From: Bacillota bacterium
GTDB lineage: Bacteria; Bacillota; Clostridia; Oscillospirales; Ruminococcaceae
DNA length: 13,789 nucleotides
Direction of reading: 5' to 3'
Assembly (NCBI GenBank): GCA_023396215.1
Contig: JAEWWW010000112.1
Span: 1-13,789 of the forward strand
Position 1 is the first letter of the stretch; the number at the start of each line of letters is the position of its first letter. The notes beneath the pieces are model-generated. The model ran no database searches and had not been told where the DNA came from. It saw only the letters and a program-made list of their open reading frames with translations. Positions 1 to 7,714 of this stretch are shown in pieces. The translations under genes and the position numbers were made by a program.

Positions 1-560
1 TTTATCAACCACCCGGTTTTCCGGGCGCTAATGGGGGACTATTCGGGGGGGCGGCGCCCCCCGCACCCCCGCACCGCTCTGCTCTGCGCAGCCGATGGTT
101 ATGGGGCGCACTGTGGTAGGGCCGGGGCCGCCCACAGGCCTCAGATTCAAAGCCGTTCCAGCCCCGCCGGAGGCTTGGGGTAGGTTGGCCTATTGCTGTG
201 GAAACCGGCGATTGAAAGCCCAGTGATTGCTGCTCACCCCGCTGACTAGGCGCTTGCGTGTTTTGCAGAACATGCGGGCGTCTTTCAGACGCGAAGCGCC
301 TCGCGGGCGGGACTAGTCCCCCCGTGTGCCCCCCAAGCCTCCGGCGGGGTTGAAGCGGGATACCCCCCAACCCTGCGCTTCTCTGCACAGATGGTAGTTT
401 GCTGGACAACCTGCGGCGGGCGTAAGGTACGGGGCACGGGGGCCGCAGGCCCCCTCTCAATGGCCCTCTCCTATTGCGACGTATTACCGTTTTCTCATTA
501 TTGGGCAATGGGAAGGAATCAGCCCTCCAGACGCTAATCTGGGGGGCCGGTAAGCGTATC
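1..560. other. GC-rich intergenic region with nested hairpins, no gene seen
   Basis: I find no supportable gene here. Reading frames on either strand are dominated by R, P, G, A and S and lack a recognisable domain. The longest, on the minus strand, would start inside the gltA terminator hairpin. What is visible is structure: a G-run/C-run hairpin at 45-62; a paired arm AGGCGCTT at 248-255 with AAGCGCCT at 294-301, enclosing a GCGTCT-ttc-AGACGC hairpin at 278-292; a perfect 12-base palindrome GGGACTAGTCCC at 309-320; and GGGGGCC-GCA-GGCCCCC at 438-454. The 19-base inverted repeat listed separately encloses much of this. It could be a dispersed intergenic repeat or a structured RNA; the sequence alone does not decide. 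Confidence 0.5.
162..349. repeat. 19-bp perfect inverted repeat (arms 162-180 and 331-349)
   Basis: CCCCGCCGGAGGCTTGGGG at 162-180 is the exact reverse complement of 331-349. On the outer side of both arms the similarity continues imperfectly for about nine more bases, with 6 of 9 matching. The 150-base interior contains its own nested hairpins. The arms do not border a coding region, so a transposon reading is unsupported. A repetitive extragenic palindromic element or a folded RNA is more likely. Confidence 0.7.
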
Positions 561-592
561 AAAAACAGGCAGGGGCGGCTATATGCCGCCCC
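561..592 (-). terminator. Intrinsic terminator downstream of gltA
   Basis: GGGGCGGC (572-579) and GCCGCCCC (585-592) form a perfect 8-bp stem with a 5-base loop. Read on the minus strand, a five-T run (561-565) follows six bases after the stem. It lies about 60 bases past the gltA stop, where the end of the leftward operon is expected. The offset of the T-run makes it less than ideal. Confidence 0.55.
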
Positions 593-654
593 CATGAGAA
601 GTGATATTATGTCATCCTATGCAGGCGGGCGGCTGACAGCCGACCCTATCCCGC

Positions 655-2046
655 TTAAGCGTGCTTGGCACGGATGTATTCGTCCATCGCACGGGCGGCG
701 GTTTTGCCCGCGCCCATGGCCTGAATGACGGTGGCCGCACCGGTCACGGCGTCGCCTCCGGCAAAGACCCCCTCGCGGCTGGTCTGGCCCTGCTCGTTGG
801 TGACGAGACAGCCACGCCGGTTGGTCTCCAGCCCCGGCGTGGTGGAGCGTATCAGCGGGTTGGGCGAGGTGCCGATGGCCATGATGACGGTGTCCACCTC
901 CAGCTCAAAGTTTGAGCCTTCTTTAACCACCGGGCTGCGGCGACCCGAAGCATCCGGCTCGCCCAGCTCCATCTCGACGCACTCAAGGCCGCGCACCAGG
1001 CCGTTTTCATCGCCCAGCACACGCACCGGGTTGCAGAGCACCTTGAAGATAATCTCTTCCTCTTCGGCGTGATGCACCTCCTCGACACGGGCGGGCATCT
1101 CTTCCATCGAGCGGCGGTAAACGATATAGACCTTCTCCGCACCCAGACGCTTGGCGCTGCGGGCGGCATCCATGGCGACGTTGCCGCCGCCTACCACAGC
1201 CACCGCGCGGCTGTGCTTGATGGGGGTATCGTAGCTGTTGTCGTAGGCCTTCATCAGGTTGATGCGGGTGAGGTATTCGTTGGCCGAATAGACCCCCACC
1301 AGGCTTTCGCCCTCGATGCCCATAAAGGAGGGCAGACCGGCGCCCGAGCCGATAAAAATAGCTTCAAAGCCCTGTTCAAAGAGCTCATCCACCGAGAACA
1401 CCCGGCCGACCACCATGTTGGTCATAATCTTGACCCCGAGGCGCTCAAGGTTTTCTATCTCGCGGCGGACAATCGCCTTGGGCAGGCGGAACTCAGGGAT
1501 GCCGTAGACCAGCACGCCGCCCGCCATATGAAAGGCCTCAAAGATGGTGACCTCATACCCAAGGCGGGCCAGATCTCCGGCGCAGGTCAGCCCTGCGGGG
1601 CCTGCTCCAAGCACCGCCGCCTTGCGCCCGTTGGGCTGCGGGGGGGCCTCCTGCTTGGTGTGGTTGGCCATGGCCCAGTCGGCGGCAAACCGCTCGAGGC
1701 GGCCGATACCCACCGGCTCGCCCTTGATGCCCCGCACGCAGAGCTTTTCGCACTGGCTTTCCTGCGGGCAAACCCTGCCGCAAACGGCGGGCAGAGCGTT
1801 GGTTTCTTTGATGGTTTCATATGCGCCGGCATAATCGCCTTTGGCAATCCTGGTGATAAAATCGGGTATCTGCACATTGACCGGGCAGCCGTTTACACAG
1901 GGCCGGTGCTTGCAGTTGAGGCAGCGGGTGGCTTCCTCCTCGGCCATTTCAGGGGTGTAGCCGTAGGATACCTCCTCAAAGTTTTTGTTGCGCACCTTGG
2001 GGTCCTGATGGGGCATCGGAGTCTTTTTCGGATTCATATTAGCCAC
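655..2046 (-). CDS. gltA: NADPH-dependent glutamate synthase-type flavoprotein, NfnB/GltA family
   Basis: Large subunit of a two-protein flavoenzyme. Such pairs are annotated as glutamate synthase small chain/sulfide dehydrogenase, or as NfnAB, which couples ferredoxin, NADH and NADP+. The N-terminal iron-sulfur region has C42, C45, C50 and C54, then C89, C93, C99 and C103. An FAD-binding GAGPAGL begins at residue 147. A second nucleotide-binding fold has GGGNVAMDAA from residue 296 with YRRS downstream. A C-terminal FAD motif contains GVFAGGDAVTGAA. The length of 463 residues fits the family. The start is GTG at 2046: AGGAGG sits 8 bases upstream, while the internal ATG at codon 4 would be too far away. 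The gene overlaps the nfnA stop by 8 bases, implying translational coupling. No glutamate synthase large subunit is nearby, so I favour an Nfn-like role over glutamate synthesis. Family certain, exact reaction inferred. Confidence 0.93.
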   Translation of the reverse strand: MANMNPKKTPMPHQDPKVRNKNFEEVSYGYTPEMAEEEATRCLNCKHRPCVNGCPVNVQIPDFITRIAKGDYAGAYETIKETNALPAVCGRVCPQESQCEKLCVRGIKGEPVGIGRLERFAADWAMANHTKQEAPPQPNGRKAAVLGAGPAGLTCAGDLARLGYEVTIFEAFHMAGGVLVYGIPEFRLPKAIVRREIENLERLGVKIMTNMVVGRVFSVDELFEQGFEAIFIGSGAGLPSFMGIEGESLVGVYSANEYLTRINLMKAYDNSYDTPIKHSRAVAVVGGGNVAMDAARSAKRLGAEKVYIVYRRSMEEMPARVEEVHHAEEEEIIFKVLCNPVRVLGDENGLVRGLECVEMELGEPDASGRRSPVVKEGSNFELEVDTVIMAIGTSPNPLIRSTTPGLETNRRGCLVTNEQGQTSREGVFAGGDAVTGAATVIQAMGAGKTAARAMDEYIRAKHA

Positions 2047-2890
2047 GGGTTACACCTCCTGTCAGGCGGCAGACATGAGCGGTTTCGCTGTCGGTCTGCT
2101 CCTGCTTGCGGTAAAAGGAATTTCTGCGCATCAGCTCGTCAAAATCCACCTGATGCCCGTCAAAGTCGGGGCCGTCGACGCAGGCGAATTTGGTCTGGCC
2201 GCCCACGGTGACACGGCAGCCGCCGCACATGCCGGTGCCGTCAATCATAATGGGGTTGAGGCTCACCAGCGTGGGAATGTTATATTCCCGGGTCAGGTTG
2301 CTGATGGCCTTCATCATCACCACCGGGCCGATGGCGATGACGGTGTCGTACTTCGCCCCATCCTCGATGAGGCCGCGCAGTACGTCGGTCACAAAGCCCT
2401 TTTGGCCGTGGCTGCCGTCGTCGGTGGTGATAAACAGGCGGCTGCTGGCTGCCTGCATCTCCTCCTCCAAAATGACAATTTCTTTGCTGCGGAAGCCGGC
2501 GATGATATCCACATGCGCCCCGGCTTCAAACAGCGCCTTGGCCTGAGGATACGCGATGGCGCAGCCCACGCCGCCGCCCACCACGCAGGCGCGGCCGATG
2601 CCCTCAAGGTGGGTGGGCTTGCCCAAAGGCCCTGCTAAATCGAGAATGCCCTGCCCCTCTTCAAGGGCCGCCAGCATCTTGGTAGAACGCCCCACCGCCT
2701 GAAAAATCAGGGTGATGGTGCCTTTTTCACGGTTATAATCGGCAATGGTCAGCGGGACTCTCTCCCCCTGCTCATCCACACGGAAGATGATAAACTGGCC
2801 CGGCAGGGCCTTTGCTGCGATGAAAGGCGCAGAGACCTCCATCAGCGTAACCGCTTGGTTCAACTGTTTCTTTTTCACAATTTGGTACAA
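2039..2890 (-). CDS. nfnA: Sulfide/dihydroorotate dehydrogenase-like FAD/NAD-binding subunit, NfnA family
   Basis: Small subunit partner of the GltA/NfnB protein. It belongs to the ferredoxin-NADP reductase-like group that carries FAD, binds NAD(H) and holds a [2Fe-2S] cluster. Visible motifs, numbered from the chosen start, are RVPLTIADY near residues 44-52 (FAD contact), GGGVGCAIAYP near 105-115 (pyridine nucleotide), and GTGMCGGC with a later FACVDGPDFDGH, giving cluster cysteines C212, C215 and C227. The longest frame opens at a TTG at 2905, but that codon lies inside a GGAGGAG ribosome site. The TTG at 2890 sits 6 bases beyond this site and gives the family-typical beginning MYQIVKKKQL, so I place the start there (283 residues). 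It is the first gene of the operon, behind a near-consensus promoter. The stop overlaps the gltA start. Confidence 0.92.
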   Translation of the reverse strand: MYQIVKKKQLNQAVTLMEVSAPFIAAKALPGQFIIFRVDEQGERVPLTIADYNREKGTITLIFQAVGRSTKMLAALEEGQGILDLAGPLGKPTHLEGIGRACVVGGGVGCAIAYPQAKALFEAGAHVDIIAGFRSKEIVILEEEMQAASSRLFITTDDGSHGQKGFVTDVLRGLIEDGAKYDTVIAIGPVVMMKAISNLTREYNIPTLVSLNPIMIDGTGMCGGCRVTVGGQTKFACVDGPDFDGHQVDFDELMRRNSFYRKQEQTDSETAHVCRLTGGVTRG

Positions 2891-2896
2891 AACTTT

Positions 2897-2904
2897 CTCC
2901 TCCA
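2897..2904 (-). promoter_or_regulatory. Ribosome binding site that sets the nfnA start
   Basis: On the minus strand GGAGGAGA is followed by AAGTT and then TTG (2890). This near-perfect Shine-Dalgarno overlaps the alternative upstream TTG at 2905, which therefore cannot use it. Confidence 0.8.
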
Positions 2905-2939
2905 AGCAAGGGGCATGCTCCCCTGAAACTTTGTGCCTA

Positions 2940-2968
2940 ATTATAATATAATTGTTTTATAAAGGCAA
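2940..2968 (-). promoter_or_regulatory. Sigma-A-type promoter for nfnA-gltA
   Basis: On the minus strand there is TTGCCT (-35, 4 of 6), exactly 17 bases, then TATAAT (-10, 6 of 6), in an AT-rich patch. Transcription would begin near 2933, leaving a leader of roughly 40 bases before the TTG start. Confidence 0.75.
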
Positions 2969-3037
2969 ATAAATCCCGCGGCGGATAACTGACAAAAGAT
3001 ACCGCCTAAAACAATGAAAAATTGTAGTTATAACACA

Positions 3038-3082
3038 AAAAACGGCAGATTCGGCGCTGTTTACCCCTCAAAAGCCGTTTTT
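3038..3082 (-). terminator. Second intrinsic terminator after the amidase gene
   Basis: AAAAACGGC (3038-3046) pairs with GCCGTTTTT (3074-3082), with a 27-base loop region. Read on the minus strand the stem runs directly into six Ts. The A/T flanks are symmetrical, so it could act on both strands, but only the minus strand has a gene upstream. The long loop lowers confidence. Confidence 0.5.
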
Positions 3083-3099
3083 GCGTGTCCTGTGATAAA

Positions 3100-3130
3100 G
3101 GGAGCCCTGCCATCGGTTGGCAAGGCTCCC
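3100..3130 (-). terminator. Intrinsic terminator downstream of the amidase gene
   Basis: GGGAGCC (3100-3106) pairs with GGCTCCC (3124-3130), with an inner TGCC/GGCA extension across a one-base mismatch. On the minus strand it is followed by TTTAT, a short U-tract. It lies about 70 bases past the stop at 3201 and upstream of a second hairpin. Together these separate the envelope genes from nfnA-gltA. Confidence 0.6.
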
Positions 3131-3200
3131 AAAATCTTTCTATCGCCCGGTAAAGGGTTCTCCGGTTTGGGGCTTCGGCCTGCTGTAGCCGCCGCGGCCG

Positions 3201-6200
3201 CTACTCGGCGTTGACGGTGACCGTGCAGGTCTTAGAAAAGCCGCCTTCCTCGGTGGTGACGGTAACGATGTAGCTGCCGGGGGCCGAGGCGGTCACGTTG
3301 CCATTGACATCCACCGAAACGCCGCTGTCGGGGCAGCTCCACAACAGTTTTTTGTTGCTGGCGTTGCTGGGAATGACGCTGGCGTCCAGCCTTTGGCCTG
3401 CGCCCACCAGCAGGGTGAGTTCAGCGGGGCTGAGGTCAACCCCGGTCACCGCGATGTTGGCTTCCTCCACCGTGATTCTGCAGGTGGCAGTATGGCCGCC
3501 GTCGTTGGTTTTGACGGTGATGGTGGCGCTGCCCAAGCCCGTCACCGTGATGCTGCCGTTTGACACGGTTACAACCCCGGTGTTATCCGAGCTCCAACTC
3601 AGCGATTTATCGGTGGCGTTGGGGGGAACAACCGTCGCAGCCAGCGCCGTACCGCTCTCGCCCGGCCTGAGCATCAGGCTGGTTTTATCCAGACTGACCC
3701 CGGTTACCGCAACGCTGGCATCATTGACCGTCACGTTGCAGACGGCTGTATGGCCGCCGTCCACCGTTTTCACGGTAATTTTGGCTGTACCCTTGGCAAC
3801 GGCGGTCACCTTGCCGCCATCCACTGTGGCGACGGCGGGGTTATCCGAGCTCCAGGTTACGGCGGGGTCAGACGCGCCTGCAGGCGCGATGGTGGCGGTG
3901 AGGGTTTCGCTGCCGCCTGTCGTCAGCGTCAGGCTATCCTTGTTGAGGCTGACCCCGGTTACCGGCACGGTGGCGGCGGTAACCGTCACGTTGCAGAAGG
4001 CCGATTTGGTGGGGTCGGCCACCGAGGTTGCCCGCACCTTTACGGTACCGGCTTTGAGCGCCTTAATCTTGCCGTTGGCGTCCAGACTGATGATGCCGCC
4101 TTCGTTGCCTTCGGCTGTCCATGTCACCTTCTGGTCGGTGTAGCTGCCGGTGAGGGTCACGGTGGGGATGAGGGTTTCCTCCTTGCCCACCTGCAGGGTG
4201 AGGTCGCTCTTATTCAGCGCAACCGTTACGGTGCCTGCCTGTGTTACCGTCAGGTCGCAGGTTGCGGTGAAGCCGCCGTCCTCGGTTTTGGCGGTAATCT
4301 TGGCGGTACCGGCCTTGAGGGCCTTGACGGTGCCGTCCTCGCCGACAGTGGCAACCGAGGTATCCGAGCTGCTCCACAGCACGGTTTTATTGCTGGCGTT
4401 GTCGGGCTTAACGGTGGCCACCAGCTTTTCAGTAGCGCCCACTGCCAGACTCAGGGTGTTTTTGTTCAGGGTAACAGAGGTGGGTGCCACAAGGTTGGTT
4501 TCGCCCACCGACTGGGTGCCGGTGATGACGGTGCCGCCGCCCACCGATTCGTAGTAGGCCTCGATGGCGTTGGCGATGCCTGTGGCTATCTTATCCTGAT
4601 AGGAGGAGGAGCGCAGCTTTTCATACTCGCTGGCGGTGGTTACGAAGCCGCATTCGGCCAGCACCGCCGGGTACTGCGCCACGCGGGTTACATAGTAGCG
4701 CCCAAACTTGCCGCCCCGGTTTGAGGTGGAAAGCGCCGAAGCCGCCTTAGAGGCTATCTGGCTTGCCAGCCCCGAAGCAAATGGGCGGAAGTAATAGGCC
4801 TCGCTGCCGGTGGCGGTGATGCTGGTGGAGGCGTTGTTATGTACGCTGACAAACAGGTTGGGGTTGTAGGCCTTGGCCTGACTGACGCGGGATTCCAGCG
4901 ATACATAGGAGTCGGTGTTAATCATCTTGACGTTGGCCCCTCTATCCTCGAGGATATCGACCAACCTTTCGGCGATGGCCCGGTTCAGGACCCTTTCAGG
5001 GTAGCTGGGGTGAGAGCCCAACGCGCCGGGGTCGTAGCCGCCGTGGCCGGGGTCGACCACGATGTAAGCGCCGCCGAGGCCGCCGCCCGAAAGCGCGGGC
5101 GGGTTGTTGAAGCGGAAGGTCAGCGTGCCCTTGTCGGCGTAGGAGGGCTTAACGCCCAGGAACCCGCCCGAGGTGCGCAACTTGAGCCGCAGGGTGCTGC
5201 CGCTCCATGTGGCCGAGGTAAACAGGGGGTTTTTGTTCAGCGTCAGGTTGCCCGGTACCGTTTTGGTGTTGTGGAACTCAATAGTGATTTGGCTGGAGGA
5301 GTAGCTCATGGTGTAGCTCACCTTCTGGCCGGTAAACAGATTGAGGTTGGTGTAACGGCTATCGGCCACTACCGAAAGACCGCTGATTTTATTGTTTTCT
5401 ACACCGCTGGAGATTGACCGAACGCTGCCGGCATAAACCCGAAGCCCCGAAGCCAGATTGTAGTAGGTAAAGGTGCTGTTGCCCTCTTTGTAGACAATCT
5501 GGTCGCCCAGGGTGTAATCCCGCGCGCCGGCAGGCAGGGGGTAGTAGCCGGAGTCGGAGATGTCGTTGAGGGTGCTGCTGGAGAAGGTTTCGGCCTCCAC
5601 CACCGAAATCTCCACCGGCTTGCCGTCCCCGATGGCAACCAGCTTATTAATCTTGACAGCCGCGCCGGTCAGGCTTTCGGTCACGCCCTGCCAGCTGCCG
5701 GTTACCTTAATGTTGCCGATATTCTGCACCGAGCCGGTGGCGCCGGGGACTTTGTAAACCCCCGAGTACTGGATGTAGGAGGTTTCTCTCAGGTCTTCGG
5801 CGGTGTCGTCGTCGGCGGTGGTGGCCCGCAGCGTGACGGTGCTGCCGCCTACCGAAGCGGTAACCGTCGCCCCCTCATAGGCCTGGGCGGTGATGGTAAT
5901 CTCGGTGCCGCCGTTGACGGTGAGGCTGCCTACCGGGGAGATTTCTTTGAGCACCTGCACCTGACGGGTGATGGTGTAGGTGATTTTTTTCTCTTTATGC
6001 TCGATGGTGAAGGTGTTTGCGCCCGGCTTGAGCTCATAGTTGACCGCGAACAGGCCGTTGCGGTCGGGCTCAATCTCTTCGCCGTTGATGGTTACCTTCT
6101 GGGTGGGGTCTGAACCGCCGCTGAAGGTCACCGTTTTGTCATAGGTGGTGAAGGTGGTCTTGGCGGGCTTGGACATGGTCAGCTCGGTGAGGATATCCTC

Positions 6201-7454
6201 CGCCTTGACCTCTTTGTTGTAGTACTTCAGCAGCAGGTCGGTGGCGCCGCCCGGGTTGGCGGCCAAGCGGCTGAGAGAGTTAAAGATGCTGCCCGAGTAG
6301 CCGGTTGCGTTGCGGGCCTCGATGACCTGCTTGGTGAGCTGGTCTGAAGCCGACCAGCCGGTGTTGGTGCTGCCTATCCTGCTGGAGGATTGCAGCACAT
6401 ACATCTCGACGCTGCGCTGGCTGGCCAACTGGCCCCACCAGGATACCACCGTGCCAAAGGGCACCGCGGGGTCGGTGAGCGAGCCGTAGGCGTCCACCAC
6501 GACGAAATCCACCAGATTGCTTTCTATGTACGCCTTGACATCGGCGTTGCCGCTGCCCAGCGCGGTAAAGCTGGCCTTGGTGGCCGAGCCTTTTTCATCC
6601 TCGCTTTTGTTCTGCCACACCGGGTCGGTGAGCAGGCCCAATTGGGTGCCGCGCGCATAGGTGCGCAGCGTTTCTGATACCAGCTTGACCACCCTGTCGG
6701 GCACCTTGGTCATGTAGTGCTCATAGCCGATGGCGCCGCCGGCCTTGAGGTAGGCCGCATAGCTGGAGGTGGTTTGGGGGTTGTAGTAGCTGCGCAGCAG
6801 AATGCCGTCCAGCTTGTAGCTTTCGCCAAAGCCTCTGGCTTCGGCGGCCACGGCGTCAAGGAAAGCGCCGTCCACATAATCGGGGGCCGAGAGCTGGCTG
6901 CCGTTGTGGGTAATAAGGGCGTCGTAGATGGCGTAGATATAGAAATTGCTCTCACGGGCCTTATCGATGATGTACTGGGTGGGGTCGAAGGAATCGAAGG
7001 CTCTGGGGAGCCTTGCGCTCTTGTAGGTAACCTTATCCTTCAGGGTGGTGTCGATGACGATGGTGTTCATGGTCAGGTTCTTTGCCTTGCCGATGGCGGC
7101 GTCAATCTCTTTTTTGACCGCGGCCTCGCTCTTGTCAGAGCCGGCGAGGAAATCTACCCCCGGCACAATGAATACCGCCCGCATCTCATCCGGCTTATTG
7201 AAAGAAATGGGGGTTGTGTCTATGACGCTGCCCCCCGGCTGCTGGATGGGCTCCTGCTCGTCCGGTTCGGAGTCCTGCTCCGGCGGCAGCTCGCCCTCGG
7301 GCGGCTCCTCCTGCTGGCTGCCGGAGGAAGACTTGGCAATCAGCGGCCCGCTGAGCATCGCCGCAGCCACACCCGCCGACACCATAATCCCCACAAACAG
7401 CAGAGAAAGTATGAGAATAAGCGTTTGGTTTTTCCTTTTCCTTCTTCGAGCCAA
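3201..7454 (-). CDS. Membrane-anchored N-acetylmuramoyl-L-alanine amidase with GHL10-like barrel and five BIG2 repeats
   Basis: A 1417-residue surface protein predicted to cleave the MurNAc-L-Ala bond of peptidoglycan. In order: a basic N-terminus and one hydrophobic segment (about 11-34) acting as signal/anchor; an acidic Pro/Glu linker (46-72); a barrel-like domain (about 90-415) related to GHL10; a small beta-sandwich (about 440-500); further beta-rich modules, the last AMIN-like (to about 790); Amidase_3 (about 797-970); and five BIG2 Ig-like repeats (about 990-1417). Amidase zinc ligands H804, E820 and H872 and catalytic E934 are all present. In the barrel the acidic motif of the paralogue encoded at 7715-9148 is lost (DGILLRSYYNP at 216). 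The start is TTG, with GGGAGGT 7 bases upstream. There is no LPXTG signal. It follows the lipoprotein gene by 260 bases. Amidase assignment is firm; the function of the other domains is inferred. Confidence 0.92.
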   Translation of the reverse strand: MARRRKRKNQTLILILSLLFVGIMVSAGVAAAMLSGPLIAKSSSGSQQEEPPEGELPPEQDSEPDEQEPIQQPGGSVIDTTPISFNKPDEMRAVFIVPGVDFLAGSDKSEAAVKKEIDAAIGKAKNLTMNTIVIDTTLKDKVTYKSARLPRAFDSFDPTQYIIDKARESNFYIYAIYDALITHNGSQLSAPDYVDGAFLDAVAAEARGFGESYKLDGILLRSYYNPQTTSSYAAYLKAGGAIGYEHYMTKVPDRVVKLVSETLRTYARGTQLGLLTDPVWQNKSEDEKGSATKASFTALGSGNADVKAYIESNLVDFVVVDAYGSLTDPAVPFGTVVSWWGQLASQRSVEMYVLQSSSRIGSTNTGWSASDQLTKQVIEARNATGYSGSIFNSLSRLAANPGGATDLLLKYYNKEVKAEDILTELTMSKPAKTTFTTYDKTVTFSGGSDPTQKVTINGEEIEPDRNGLFAVNYELKPGANTFTIEHKEKKITYTITRQVQVLKEISPVGSLTVNGGTEITITAQAYEGATVTASVGGSTVTLRATTADDDTAEDLRETSYIQYSGVYKVPGATGSVQNIGNIKVTGSWQGVTESLTGAAVKINKLVAIGDGKPVEISVVEAETFSSSTLNDISDSGYYPLPAGARDYTLGDQIVYKEGNSTFTYYNLASGLRVYAGSVRSISSGVENNKISGLSVVADSRYTNLNLFTGQKVSYTMSYSSSQITIEFHNTKTVPGNLTLNKNPLFTSATWSGSTLRLKLRTSGGFLGVKPSYADKGTLTFRFNNPPALSGGGLGGAYIVVDPGHGGYDPGALGSHPSYPERVLNRAIAERLVDILEDRGANVKMINTDSYVSLESRVSQAKAYNPNLFVSVHNNASTSITATGSEAYYFRPFASGLASQIASKAASALSTSNRGGKFGRYYVTRVAQYPAVLAECGFVTTASEYEKLRSSSYQDKIATGIANAIEAYYESVGGGTVITGTQSVGETNLVAPTSVTLNKNTLSLAVGATEKLVATVKPDNASNKTVLWSSSDTSVATVGEDGTVKALKAGTAKITAKTEDGGFTATCDLTVTQAGTVTVALNKSDLTLQVGKEETLIPTVTLTGSYTDQKVTWTAEGNEGGIISLDANGKIKALKAGTVKVRATSVADPTKSAFCNVTVTAATVPVTGVSLNKDSLTLTTGGSETLTATIAPAGASDPAVTWSSDNPAVATVDGGKVTAVAKGTAKITVKTVDGGHTAVCNVTVNDASVAVTGVSLDKTSLMLRPGESGTALAATVVPPNATDKSLSWSSDNTGVVTVSNGSITVTGLGSATITVKTNDGGHTATCRITVEEANIAVTGVDLSPAELTLLVGAGQRLDASVIPSNASNKKLLWSCPDSGVSVDVNGNVTASAPGSYIVTVTTEEGGFSKTCTVTVNAE
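3204..4490 (-). repeat. Five tandem BIG2 Ig-like repeats within the amidase
   Basis: Five units of about 85 codons each run to the C-terminus. Each has an opening like VTGVSLNKDSLTL, a central WSSDNPAVATV-like strand, a G-T-A-K-I-T-V segment and a closing CNVTV. Units 3 and 4 are most alike; unit 2 is most diverged (WTAEGNEGGIISL) and unit 5 replaces WSS with WSC. BIG2 domains usually act as wall- or surface-binding spacers. Tandem homology makes the array prone to copy-number change. Confidence 0.9.
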
Positions 7455-7714
7455 TGGTTCTACCTCCCTCTGGCTGCCGGTTTCGTGACAAAACAGCCAG
7501 TTTGTGTCGGCCCCGCCGCCGCTGTGGCGCGGCCATGGGGCAATGCTTCGGCAAAGCGTTGTGCCTGCCTGTTATGCCGCGGCGCTGCAAGTAGCCTTGC
7601 AGGTTTTGCAGCTTTTTCATTTGTTTTTGCAGGGCGTTTCATGCCGGTACCATATGTATCCGAGGCAGCGCCGCCTTCGCGGCCTGCCGCCGGCCCTGTT
7701 TTTGCGGTTCTTTT
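7455..7714. other. 260-bp gap between lipoprotein and amidase genes, with hairpins
   Basis: The two minus-strand genes are separated by 260 bases with no convincing gene. A 7-bp perfect hairpin CTGCAAG-tagc-CTTGCAG lies at 7585-7602, and CAATGCTT/AAGCGTTG (one G-T pair on the plus strand) at 7541-7561. Neither has a T-run in the minus direction, so they are not clear terminators. The genes may be cotranscribed with a structured spacer. I see no strong promoter here. Confidence 0.4.

Noticed and set aside
162..349. Inverted repeats as ends of an insertion sequence
   Set aside because: The interior is only about 150 bases, with no transposase, and no target duplication was found.
5..595. 196-residue minus-strand frame
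   Set aside because: Starts inside the gltA terminator hairpin, is dominated by R/P/G, has no domain, and its repeats are explained by the inverted-repeat DNA.
1069..2211. 380-residue plus-strand frame opposite gltA
   Set aside because: A shadow of the gltA coding strand in GC-rich DNA; rich in G/A/H with no recognisable motif, while the opposite strand holds full iron-sulfur and flavin motifs.
7460..7642. 60-residue minus-strand frame ending at the amidase ribosome site, a possible leader peptide
   Set aside because: No ribosome site before its ATG, basic low-complexity content, and overlap with hairpins; kept out for lack of support.
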